A DNA stretch of 24,110 bases from a virus: positions 1 through 24,110 of the IMG/VR virus record IMGVR_UViG_3300030329_000479. The stretch is one strand, 5' to 3'. A program made the position numbers and the translations under genes. Positions 5,237 through 13,500 of this stretch are shown one piece after another; positions within the stretch are counted from its first letter, which is position 1; each line of letters starts with the position of its first letter. Below the pieces are notes generated by a model. That model was not told the DNA's origin, searched no databases, and saw nothing but the letters and a program-made list of their open reading frames with translations.

Positions 5237-6577
5237 CTATTGTTCTATTGTTACTGATTTTTCATCTTCTATCTCTCCATCTCCATCTTCATCTCTTTGA
5301 GTGACTATAATCTCTCTATCAGCTACAAACATATCTCCATCGCTCAACATAGGTAAATCCTCATCAATTAAAGCTCTCTGCTCATTAATAGTTAAAACCT
5401 CTCTAATATCCACATCATTAGCGTAAGAGATTGGCGGCTCATAGTGTATAGTTAAGTCTTTAGGGTCATAGCCCATTTCATTGTATAGAACTGTTCTGAT
5501 TCCATTTAACAGCATTTCAGATGTGTCTTTTATAACTGTTGTCATAACTAAATCATACGCAATTCTAATCTCACTTCCTGTGTTATTCATTTTTCCTGAG
5601 CTAACAATACCTGAAAGTGATGGCTGCCATCTATTAGCAGTTATTATATTTTGGTCGGTTATCTTTTGTAAATCAATCCAACTTCCTTCTTGGTCGTCTT
5701 TAATAACCTGAACATTTGCTGGAGAAGTATCTCCATTTTTTACTATAAAAAGTATCTTCCCGTTATTACCCTCTCCTACAAATTTCTTTTGAGCTTCTCT
5801 TACCATCTCTTGAGCTTCTTGCTCTCCCATATCTCCGCTAATTTCTACTATTGCAGAAGGTTGGAATCCATTCATAAACTTAGTATGATTCCATTTTCCA
5901 ATTTCGTAATCTACGCATATATGCTCTAAAGCCGCCACATAATCAGGTAGCCCATAAAAATTAAAAGTAGGTTCGTAATCTTTAAAATGTATTACGAATT
6001 TGTTGTGCGCTACCCTAGGGTAAATAGGCAGCCTGTGTATTTTTTCATCTTCATTCCAATATCTACACCAATCAGGATTAACATAAACCTCTTTTTTGGT
6101 TTTACTCATTCTAACTTTGGTTGCATCTAAATGATAAATATTTACACCCCCCTCATAAATAACACACTCCATGTAAGCATTACCAAAAGTATAATAATCG
6201 TCTGCTAGTTTTTTAAAGACATCTCTTAATGATTCGTGGTCTGCATTAACATCTTTAATGAACCTCTCTAAAGAGTCGTTATTACAAACAAATTTAGCTC
6301 CACTCGTAAAGACAGTTTTTTGAGCTAACACACTTCTATGTGTAGAAGATTTTCTTTTTAATTCCGCTAGATACTGAGGAAACAAGTTATCATCCCCAAA
6401 GGGTATCCATTTGGAATTTACATTTTTTAAGTTTTTAGGCTCACTAATACTTGGAGGAACCCCTAGGTTAAAAACTCCAAATTCAAAAGTATTATTTTTG
6501 CCGCTAGGCTTTTTAACACTAGCTGTTTTCTTTGCCTGACTTACTTTCTTTCTTTGACTTTTTGACGGTACTTTCAT
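5237..6577 (-). CDS. portal protein
   Basis: This 446-residue protein has the features of HK97-type portal proteins, the ring at the capsid vertex through which DNA is packaged and to which the tail attaches. Visible signs are a basic, disordered N-terminus (1-28), the segment FYGLPDYVAALEHI around 207-220, the following helix with KWNHTKFMNGFQPS, and the tunnel-region pattern ANRWQPSLSGI at about 314-324 followed by an SEIRIAYDLV helix. Length is typical. The C-terminus carries an acidic DxDxDGxI-like loop at 429-440. It lies downstream of the capsid gene rather than upstream as in most phages, and its start overlaps the preceding small gene by 59 bases. Confidence 0.88.
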   Translation of the reverse strand: MKVPSKSQRKKVSQAKKTASVKKPSGKNNTFEFGVFNLGVPPSISEPKNLKNVNSKWIPFGDDNLFPQYLAELKRKSSTHRSVLAQKTVFTSGAKFVCNNDSLERFIKDVNADHESLRDVFKKLADDYYTFGNAYMECVIYEGGVNIYHLDATKVRMSKTKKEVYVNPDWCRYWNEDEKIHRLPIYPRVAHNKFVIHFKDYEPTFNFYGLPDYVAALEHICVDYEIGKWNHTKFMNGFQPSAIVEISGDMGEQEAQEMVREAQKKFVGEGNNGKILFIVKNGDTSPANVQVIKDDQEGSWIDLQKITDQNIITANRWQPSLSGIVSSGKMNNTGSEIRIAYDLVMTTVIKDTSEMLLNGIRTVLYNEMGYDPKDLTIHYEPPISYANDVDIREVLTINEQRALIDEDLPMLSDGDMFVADREIIVTQRDEDGDGEIEDEKSVTIEQ

Positions 6578-6746
6578 TATTTGATTTATTGGTTTTGTCA
6601 GTTTTTTCTACATAGAGATAGCCATTATCAACCTCTTCATACACCCAAGCAAGCTGCTCTTCTGTTGCGGTATTCCAATGAACTCTAACCCCTTTAAAAT
6701 AAGTGGCTGTGTCTTTGTATTGTTTTTTAACTTTATAGTTTGCCAT
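6519..6746 (-). CDS. small hypothetical protein between capsid and portal genes
   Basis: From the ATG at 6746 the product is 75 residues: MANYKVKKQYKDTATYF at the start, a compact core with TEEQLAWVYEEVDNGYLYVEK, and a lysine/serine-rich tail. Small proteins of this layout are common among phage head genes, but I know no function. An in-frame ATG at 6809 would add 21 residues (MCDCQGN...), yet that start falls right after the terminator at 6815-6850, and a promoter-like TAGATTTG box (6771-6778) lies between the two starts. I therefore prefer 6746. Its 3' end overlaps the portal start by 59 bases, suggesting coupled translation. Confidence 0.65.
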   Translation of the reverse strand: MANYKVKKQYKDTATYFKGVRVHWNTATEEQLAWVYEEVDNGYLYVEKTDKTNKSNNESTVKKSKKESKSGKENS

Positions 6747-6770
6747 TTCTAAATAAATTTTTGAGTATGA

Positions 6771-6778
6771 CAAATCTA
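6771..6778 (-). promoter_or_regulatory. possible internal promoter -7 box upstream of portal genes
   Basis: TAGATTTG on the minus strand fits TAnnTTTG. It lies just downstream of the terminator at 6815-6850 and about 25 bases before the preferred ATG at 6746. No TTTG is present at the expected -33 distance, so it may be weak or activator-dependent. Confidence 0.35.
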
Positions 6779-6814
6779 CAACTTTTATATTGCCTTGACA
6801 GTCACACATATTAA

Positions 6815-6850
6815 AAAGATATTAGCAAGGGGTGTTTATAACCCCTCGCT
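6815..6850 (-). terminator. intrinsic terminator or attenuator inside the late operon
   Basis: On the minus strand, 6850-6841 and 6833-6824 form a 10-bp stem with five consecutive G/C pairs or more and a 7-base loop, followed by CTTTTTAA (about 6820-6813). One stem pair is G-U on the minus-strand RNA but A-C on the plus strand, so the hairpin fits leftward transcription. It lies between the structural gene 6866-7471 and the portal group and would lower expression of the portal relative to the capsid. Confidence 0.8.
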
Positions 6851-6865
6851 ATTATCAAAATCAAA

Positions 6866-7471
6866 TTATGCAGTATCTGCGGTTACATCTCCAGCTAATA
6901 TTGTAATTGCTCCTGTATATTCAAGAGGTAATTCAAATTGTCTTGCTGTTAATGTTATTGTCAATCCATTGTCGTCTGCATATGCCGCACCCGTACCACC
7001 TTCAATAGTAGTTAGGTTAGCATAAGTTTGGTTTCTATCCCAAGGAGTTGAACCTTGAGAACCTTGTTGGTAAATATACGACCATCCTACAACTAACATT
7101 GTACCATCATTCATCTCCACTAATGCTACAGGACAAGCAGCAGCTAATGCTGTGTCTGTCCATCCAGCTAAACTCATTACTTCGTTGAATCTAGCTCCAT
7201 TCATTTGTGGCAGATAGAAAGATAACGCACACTCATAAGCTGTACTTCCGCCTTCCTTAGTACCTGAAATAGCTAAAGAAGCTGTTTCATTCTTGAACTC
7301 AAATCTAGCCCAAGGGTTGGTAGTAGTAAGACCTGTAACTGTATGTGTTGCGTTTGATGATGTAGGTGTTACTGTAGCAATATTATCTAAATCTGTAAGA
7401 AGAATTGACCTAATTCCTCCTACCGCATTAAGATTGCCGCAAGTTACCGTTAATCCTGTATCTATTGCCAT
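6866..7471 (-). CDS. abundant structural protein, possibly tail tube
   Basis: This 201-residue protein is rich in Thr, Ala and Gly with alternating beta strands, and appears to lack long helices or basic segments. It follows the major capsid gene by 32 bases and shares its higher G+C and Ala/Thr content, both common in highly expressed virion genes. Its size and all-beta look fit a tail tube protein or a head decoration protein. I lean to tail tube because a siphovirus needs one and no better candidate is obvious, but this is inference. A strong terminator directly follows it, which would keep the capsid and this gene more abundant than the portal. Confidence 0.7.
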   Translation of the reverse strand: MAIDTGLTVTCGNLNAVGGIRSILLTDLDNIATVTPTSSNATHTVTGLTTTNPWARFEFKNETASLAISGTKEGGSTAYECALSFYLPQMNGARFNEVMSLAGWTDTALAAACPVALVEMNDGTMLVVGWSYIYQQGSQGSTPWDRNQTYANLTTIEGGTGAAYADDNGLTITLTARQFELPLEYTGAITILAGDVTADTA

Positions 7472-7503
7472 TTTATTCTATTTTTAAGGTTAATTACTAA
7501 TTA

Positions 7504-8598
7504 TTAATCTACTAACATTGAACCGTTCACTAATGAATCCCATCCATATTGGAAGCCCATTGTAAAGTTAGAACGGATATACATATTGTCAGAAACCTCA
7601 TCGTAGAACATTTTAAGCTGATTATCAGGGTCTGTTACATTTGTACCAATCATTAAATTATCTTTAGCTGCGTATATTACACCATTTGCACATTGGATAC
7701 CCGCTGTTGCTGCTGTAAATAATGGTGGTAAGTCAGCTCCTGTCAATGCAGTTAAAGCTGTATCCCACTCATACATAGGTACTAATTCAACACCTCTAAA
7801 GAATAATCTTTGCTTACCTGCTTGCGCTTCTGAATGACCATAGTCAACAGAACCAGCTGAAGCTACTTGAGTTAATGCGCTATACCATGCGTTGTAAATA
7901 TTAGGAGTACAGAAAAGTTTTTTCTCGCTAGCAGGAATTTGTTGTAATGCAGCAGGAGCTGAATTAAACACATCCTCTAATACAAGTACCGCATCTGCCG
8001 CTGGTAAAGCCGCTCCTACAGTAATATACTCAGCTGCTGCCGCACCCAAAGTACCTGTTACTTCTCTCATTTGAGTTCCACCACCAATAGCACTTCCTGT
8101 TGATAATTTTTCCCAAAGACCATCTCCCATTGATTTATAAGAACAGTCAGCTACCGCTGCTCCAGAGTCACCACCCCACATGTTTCTTATCATATCTGTT
8201 TTTATTGCATTTCTTACTCTGTTAAGAATAACATCTGCAATTTGAGTTCCTGTTAAATCAGGCATACTTAAACCTGCTTTATAAGACTCAGCAATAAATA
8301 AGTTTTCAAACTCATTCCAACATTGTACTTGTTTAACTGAAACTTGCTCTACTTCTATTGCTTTTTGTTCCATTGTAAACCCAGCTGGGTTACAAGTGTT
8401 AGTTGTGTCACAACCTGTATTTAAAGCTGTAATACTACTTAAACTTGGAGCCATAGTGATGAAATGCTTGTATTTTACATTTGGATATATACTGTAATTA
8501 CGCATAATATCATCAGAATGAAACATTGGCTCTAATAAATACTTTGACGCGTTAGTTCCCGCAAAAGTCAAAGCTCCTTTTAATGCTACATTTGCCAT
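7504..8598 (-). CDS. major capsid protein
   Basis: The 364-residue product is called as the major head shell protein with HK97-like fold. It directly follows the protease/scaffold gene, has the usual size, and shows a typical mix: an N-terminal region of about 50 residues, a central helix (IADVILNRVRNAIKTDMIRNMWGG, about 120-143), a segment resembling the P-domain with FCTPNIYNAW, and a C-terminal strand region with LFFRGVELVPMYEWD and NLMIGTNVTDPDNQLKMFYDEVSDNMYIRSNFTMG-type content seen in capsid proteins of Bacteroidota phages. The sequence is rich in Ala and Thr, as expected for a highly expressed protein. The start context (a run of A before ATGGC) is like that of its neighbours. Confidence 0.85.
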   Translation of the reverse strand: MANVALKGALTFAGTNASKYLLEPMFHSDDIMRNYSIYPNVKYKHFITMAPSLSSITALNTGCDTTNTCNPAGFTMEQKAIEVEQVSVKQVQCWNEFENLFIAESYKAGLSMPDLTGTQIADVILNRVRNAIKTDMIRNMWGGDSGAAVADCSYKSMGDGLWEKLSTGSAIGGGTQMREVTGTLGAAAAEYITVGAALPAADAVLVLEDVFNSAPAALQQIPASEKKLFCTPNIYNAWYSALTQVASAGSVDYGHSEAQAGKQRLFFRGVELVPMYEWDTALTALTGADLPPLFTAATAGIQCANGVIYAAKDNLMIGTNVTDPDNQLKMFYDEVSDNMYIRSNFTMGFQYGWDSLVNGSMLVD

Positions 8599-8628
8599 TT
8601 TTTTTACTTTTTTTGATTAATTAAATTG

Positions 8629-9012
8629 TTATCTGATATAAGATGTTTTTAATGCATTTGCAATATCATTAAAGAATATCGCATTATCATCTAAAACTTC
8701 TTCTTTTGTAATTACAGCAGGGTCTCCTTCAGTTGACACTTCTGTACCTACAGCTTCTGCTTTATTTAACAAAGCAGTCAATCTACTTACCTCTTCAGTT
8801 AGAGTTTCTTTTTCTCCTTCTAAATCAGTAATAGAATTGTTAAGGTTAGCTATACTAGCTTCAAACTCAGAAAATTTATTTACAATTTCCTCATTGTCAG
8901 CAAGTTTAACCTCCTTAACTCCCTCATTAGTCTCAACAGTATCGTCTGCTTTTACTTTAGCGATAATATCATCAACTTTAGAGTTAAACCAAGATTTTAA
9001 TTCTTCTGTCAT
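8629..9012 (-). other. possible internal start giving separate scaffold protein
   Basis: An in-frame ATG at 9012 (codon 210 of the protease gene) is preceded by AAATCAAA, a start context like that of other genes here. It lies exactly at the junction between protease and scaffold parts and would yield a 127-residue coiled-coil protein. Lambda C/Nu3 uses this arrangement. Confidence 0.4.
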
Positions 9013-9639
9013 TTTGATTTTTCTTTTATTGTTAATACTTAATGTTTGTTCCACTTTTTCAAGTGTGATGTTCTTAAATTTAGAAACATCATATTTTGCA
9101 GCAACTTTTATTGGCTCTGAAATAGAATCTACAAAGCCCATTGCTACTGCTTCTTCTGCCGTCAACCATGTCTCTTCACTCATCATGCGTATAATTTCAT
9201 CATAAGGAATGTTAGTTTGTTTTACATAGATTTCAGCAATTTCATTTGTTATCTTATCAAGAACATCAGCCTGCTTTCTCATGTCAGAAGCATCTCCTTG
9301 AGTTCCTCCCCAAGCATTATGTATCATAAGTAGTGAGTTTTCACTCATTACAACTTCATCAGCTGCTAAAGCTATTACAGAAGCTATACTAGCCGCGATA
9401 CCTTCAATGTAAACTGTTGTTTTTGCTTTTCTTCTTTGAATTATAGAATAAATAGCCATACCTTCAAAAACCTCTCCACCCAAACTATTTATATGGATAG
9501 CTAGCTCTTTACCCTCGTACTCTTTTATCTCTTCTACAAATCCTTGCGCCGAAACACCAAAAGTGCCTATATCGTTAAAGATATAAACATCAGTAACATC
9601 AGACGCGCTATTATTGATTTCATACCATTTTTTATCCAT
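8629..9639 (-). CDS. ClpP-like head maturation protease fused to scaffold
   Basis: Residues 1-190 form an S14 (ClpP-like) protease of the phage prohead type: INSLGGEVFEGMAIY at 50-64, the nucleophile Ser84 in GIAASIAS, His107 in LMIHNAW, and the ETWLTAEEAVAMGFVDSI segment at 156-173, where Glu156 aligns with the third catalytic acid position of ClpP. Residues 210-336 are acidic and coiled-coil-like (SITDLEGEKETLTEEVSRLTALLNK), typical of a scaffold that fills the prohead and is cut during maturation. An internal ATG at codon 210 could also produce the scaffold alone. The gene directly precedes the major capsid gene. Family assignment is strong; separate scaffold production is inference. Confidence 0.88.
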   Translation of the reverse strand: MDKKWYEINNSASDVTDVYIFNDIGTFGVSAQGFVEEIKEYEGKELAIHINSLGGEVFEGMAIYSIIQRRKAKTTVYIEGIAASIASVIALAADEVVMSENSLLMIHNAWGGTQGDASDMRKQADVLDKITNEIAEIYVKQTNIPYDEIIRMMSEETWLTAEEAVAMGFVDSISEPIKVAAKYDVSKFKNITLEKVEQTLSINNKRKIKMTEELKSWFNSKVDDIIAKVKADDTVETNEGVKEVKLADNEEIVNKFSEFEASIANLNNSITDLEGEKETLTEEVSRLTALLNKAEAVGTEVSTEGDPAVITKEEVLDDNAIFFNDIANALKTSYIR

Positions 9640-9644
9640 AAGCG

Positions 9645-9652
9645 CAAAAATA
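9645..9652 (-). promoter_or_regulatory. possible -7 box upstream of the head module
   Basis: TATTTTTG on the minus strand fits TAnnTTTG and ends five bases before the ATG at 9639, so a transcript from it would be nearly leaderless. The expected -33 position (about 9672-9675) reads GTAA, not TTTG, so support is partial. Confidence 0.3.
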
Positions 9653-9694
9653 TTTTTAACTTATGAGAATCTTACGCAGTTTTAGGAAAAAACT

Positions 9695-10012
9695 TTAAAA
9701 TGTGATGTTTGTGGTGGGGTTTTCTTTTCTTCGTTCTTTATAAACGACACTTTGGGCTTGTCTTTCTGAAATATCATACTTTATAGATAAATCCATAAAG
9801 GTATGAGTTCTGCTTCCTTCGTTGTATTTAAGAAGCGTGTCAAAATCATAAATAATCATATAGTTTCTTAATCTTTTTGGCTCAACAATCCCTTTTTCTA
9901 TTAAATGCCTTAACATATCTTGAAGAGTTGGTTCGTGCCATCTTTTAGAGATTTCTTTCTCTGCAATTTTAATATATTCGTAAACTATTTCTTTTTTGTT
10001 TTGTCTTCCCAT
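9695..10012 (-). CDS. small protein with possible helix-turn-helix
   Basis: This 105-residue, charged and mostly helical protein carries, at about 70-95, MDLSIKYDISERQAQSVVYKERRK, which reads as a helix-turn-helix: a first helix, a short turn with SER, and a basic second helix. It may bind DNA, as a regulator or packaging accessory. It lies between the small Cys protein genes and the head protease, five bases after the stop of the preceding gene. A small terminase subunit also has a helix-turn-helix, but this protein is far from the large terminase and I see no oligomerisation or portal-binding signature, so I leave it unassigned. Confidence 0.65.
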   Translation of the reverse strand: MGRQNKKEIVYEYIKIAEKEISKRWHEPTLQDMLRHLIEKGIVEPKRLRNYMIIYDFDTLLKYNEGSRTHTFMDLSIKYDISERQAQSVVYKERRKENPTTNITF

Positions 10013-10016
10013 ATTG

Positions 10017-10313
10017 TTATATTGAAGAGCCAGCGTCTTTAGCTAAAGCTCCTGTTCTAGTTGTTATAGTGTTCTTATCTATATGAGCAACCACATCTTT
10101 CCAAAATTTAGAAACTGTTTTACGACAACTAACACATTCTATATTTTGATTTACTTTAGGAATGTATTCTTTCCATTTTCTAAACAAAAAAGGTAGTGCA
10201 GATTTATCATACATATTGTCAGCTGCTGCCTTATCGTTACTTTTAACAGCTTGCTTTATTTCTATTTTTTCCTCTTCCGAAAGTTTATTTGCTACCTGTT
10301 CTATGAAAGTCAT
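10017..10313 (-). CDS. hypothetical protein with single CxxC
   Basis: The 98-residue product has a helical, charged N-terminus (EQVANKLSEEEKIEIKQAVKS), a segment FLFRKWKEYIPKVNQ, and one CxxC (Cys60, Cys63) followed by a helix (KTVSKFWKDVVAHI). The C-terminus is Thr/Ala/Gly-rich and looks disordered. A single CxxC could complete a zinc site in a dimer. I recognise no family. It lies between the Cys-rich 66-residue gene and the possible helix-turn-helix gene, and the three are tightly packed. Confidence 0.65.
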   Translation of the reverse strand: MTFIEQVANKLSEEEKIEIKQAVKSNDKAAADNMYDKSALPFLFRKWKEYIPKVNQNIECVSCRKTVSKFWKDVVAHIDKNTITTRTGALAKDAGSSI

Positions 10314-10324
10314 ATTATTATTTA

Positions 10325-10525
10325 TTATTTATCCCATTTATCTAAAGGACACTCTCCAAAATATTCTTTCGATAAACTTGCTTTAGCGTCTATAAAACAA
10401 GAACACTTTCCGCATCTTGCTCCTTTTGTCCATTTAGGTTTTTTTAGCATTAAGAAATTTCTGTAAAAATCGCAATTTTTACAAACACTTATTCGTTCCT
10501 CTTTTACTTTTTTACTAACAAACAT
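10325..10525 (-). CDS. small zinc-binding Cys protein
   Basis: This 66-residue protein has cysteines at 15, 18, 38, 41, 43 and 59 in the pattern CKNC...CGKCSCF...CPLDKW. From memory, Bacteroidota phages and some cyanophages encode short proteins with this CxxC-x(n)-CxxCxCF-x(n)-CPxxxW layout; their function is unknown but the pattern indicates zinc binding. It is the first gene after the tape measure gene, which ends 27 bases upstream. Confidence 0.75.
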   Translation of the reverse strand: MFVSKKVKEERISVCKNCDFYRNFLMLKKPKWTKGARCGKCSCFIDAKASLSKEYFGECPLDKWDK

Positions 10526-10552
10526 ATGTTAATTTTTTTAAATTAAACTTAA

Positions 10553-13500
10553 TTATATGGTAGCTCCCGCTTGAATTACACTAACACTATTTTGAGTGCT
10601 AGAGATATCTGACTCTACTACATAAACCTTTTGCGCTCCTGTTCCTTGATTTGTGTTTCCAAATCGTGCTGTTGTAAATTTAGGCATATTTAATAAACCA
10701 CCATCTGCAAACTTTCTACCTCCTCCTGCCTGATTTATGGCAGAAAGCTGGTCTTTATACATAGCTGTACTTCGTTTATTAATTACGGCTTCCCCTCCTT
10801 CTAATTCTACAACCCTTCCTCCTACAGCAAACTTCTCTCCGCCTTGTGCGTGAGATTTTCCATGAACCATACCTCCTCTTGCAAACTTTTCATCTATTAC
10901 ACCTCCTTTTTCAAACACACCAAGTATTTTACCTAATATACCTAATGTAGCAATAATAGCAATAATATTCAAAGGCCAAGGTAGTTTTGCTTGACTTGCA
11001 GCACCCGAAGCTACTTTTACAGGAATACTTGATGCTTCTACTGCCATGTTTGTAGTTGTTACTGCTGTATTTACCCCTGTCGCCGCTGTATCTGCTGTCG
11101 TTGCTACTGTATCTACAGTTGTTGCAGCTGTATCTGCTGCGGTTACAGTTGTGTTAGTTACTGTTGCAGCTGTATCTGCTTGTGTAGCCTGCGTTCCTAA
11201 TAATGTTGCAAGATTAAGCTCTCCTTTAGCTAATGCTTGAGCGGTTGTTCTTAAAGTCAAAAGAGCTTCTGCTACGGCAGCTGCTCGTGTTATAGCCTCT
11301 CCTGCTTGTCTAATACCGTTTAACTCATCACTATCTCCAGCAATAGTCTGCAAGGCTCCTCCTAGACTAGAATATTCTCTAATAAGCTTTCTAGTTGCCT
11401 TTAACTCTTTATCTATAGCGTTTTCTGTTTTCTTTATATTTTTAGTTTTAAGCTCTATAAGTTTAGCTTCTAATTCTATTCTTTTATGAAGGTTCTCTTC
11501 AGTTATTGGCATAGCCTTTAACTCTGCGTCAAGCCTTTCAATAACCTTATCTCTTAATTCTTTTTCAGCATCAATTAAACTTTTACTACCATCAAGAACT
11601 CCTTTCATTACAGCTATATAGTCCTTTTGCTTCTGTATTTTCTTTTGGTCTATATCTTCTATTTTTTCCTCTTCTACACCTAAAGATTGTAATCTGCTTA
11701 TCTCGTCCTCTATAGCTTTTATTTTTTTGTTTTTAGCCTTTAAAGAAGCTTCATCAGTAGTTACAATCTCCCTAGCCTTCGCTAGTTTTTGTTCCTGTAT
11801 ATAAATTAAATCTTTTTCTAATTCTTTTTGTTTTTCTTCTTTATCTATAATTTCATCAAGATTTTTCTTCTCCAATTTAATCCTAAAGTTTAATCTCTTA
11901 ATTCTTTTTCTATGAGCTTCTTCTTCTTCTTTTGTTAATTCATTTAATCCTTGTTTGCTAGAATGTAAAATAGAAAGAGTCATGGTTTTTTCTTTCTGTA
12001 GCATATCAATGTTGTCCTGAGCGGCTTTTTTAGACTGACCAAGTCTTGTTCTCATTAATTTATCCGTATGGTCGTTTATAGCCTGTAATCTTTCAGCTTG
12101 TTCTAAAACCTTCTCATTTGCTTCTACATAATCATCTGTAGAGTCTTTTGCTAAAAGCCATCTACTAGCTAACTCAGTAGCAGCCACAACTAAAAGCCCT
12201 ATACCTGTAGCACCTAAGAGCCTTTGTAGGGCTAGTTTTAATGTTGCTAAAGCACCTGATAGTGTCATAGTAGCAGTTGTTGCAGCCGCAGCCGCACCTC
12301 TAAAAGCTATTATCCCTGTATTTACTGCTGCCTGAACAGCAGGAATAGCCATGATTGTCACTTTATATATTCCAAGCCACTTAACCAGCTTGGCTACTAC
12401 ACCTATTGTAGTAGTTATTACTTTGCTGTTTTCCGCTAAAGCATTTAAAAATTTAGCTAGTTTTTCTAATCCGTTTTGCAATCCTGCTGCAAAATCTTTC
12501 ATTATAGATATAGATAAACCCTGTAGTGCAGAACTAAATTTCAAGAAAGAACCCTGTAATGTGTTCCCTATAATATCAGCCATTCTTTTTGCTTCTCCTC
12601 TAGCGTCTTTAAGCTTGTCTCTAAGCTCTAAAGTAGCGTCAGCTGAAGTTATCATTTGCTCAAAAGCAGCAGCCTGTCTTAAATCAACTACCTCCATAAT
12701 GCTAGCCATATCTCCTCCTTCTTCAACAAACTTTTTCATAGCTGGAACAAGCTCGTCTAATGAGTGTATTGTGCCGCCAAAAGCTTGAGACAAATCTGAT
12801 GCAGGGTCTTGCATTTTTAACAAGATGTTTCTTAAAGATGTACCCGCAATAGAAGCTTCAATACCAGCGTCAGTAAGCTTTGACATAATAGCTGCGGTAT
12901 CTTCAATAGAAAAACCTGCTGCTTTTGCAATCGGAGCAACTTTAGTCATAGATGTTTGCCATTTTTCTATATCCATAGCAGAACTACTAAAAGAAACAGC
13001 CATCACATCTACCACTCTGCCTGTTTCACTAGCATCTAAACCAAAACCTCTTACTGCGGCACCTGCTACTGTTGCACTTCTAGCCAAATCACTACCTGTC
13101 GCAGTAGCTAAAGCTAGTGTAGCTTCTTGCGCATCTAATATTTCTGCGGCAGAAAATCCTAATTTAGAATAGTTTAACTGAAGTTCTGCAACTTGTTGTG
13201 CAGTAAAGAATGTTGTTCTACCAAGCTCTTGAGCTGACTCTGAAAGTGCATTAAATTCATTTGTGGTAGCACCTGAAACAGCTAGAACTTTAGCCATTGT
13301 AAATTCAAATTCAGTAAACACAGAAACAACACTTGATACAATACGGTTTACAGCCCTAAAAGCACCTACTACAATACCAATAGCAGCAGATGCCTTTAAA
13401 AACTGCTTTGCCATACTGTTATTACTTTTAGTTGCCTTCCCTGTGTCAGCAGTATTTGTTTTAATTGCCTTATTTAAATCTCTAAGTTTTTTTGACTTGT

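Noticed and set aside
6747-6809. Upstream start (ATG at 6809) for the small gene before the portal gene
   Set aside because: It begins immediately after the terminator T run and upstream of the promoter-like box; the segment it adds is unlike the rest. The ATG at 6746 is preferred, but 6809 is not excluded.
8837-9205. 122-residue open frame on the plus strand
   Set aside because: It lies wholly opposite the protease/scaffold gene, is rich in Ser and Leu as expected for an antisense reading, and has no separate promoter or family features.
9678-9694. AT-rich hairpin AGTTTT...AAAACT after the 105-residue gene
   Set aside because: The stem is six pairs, almost all A-T, with no clear T run after it. 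In DNA this AT-rich it is likely chance.
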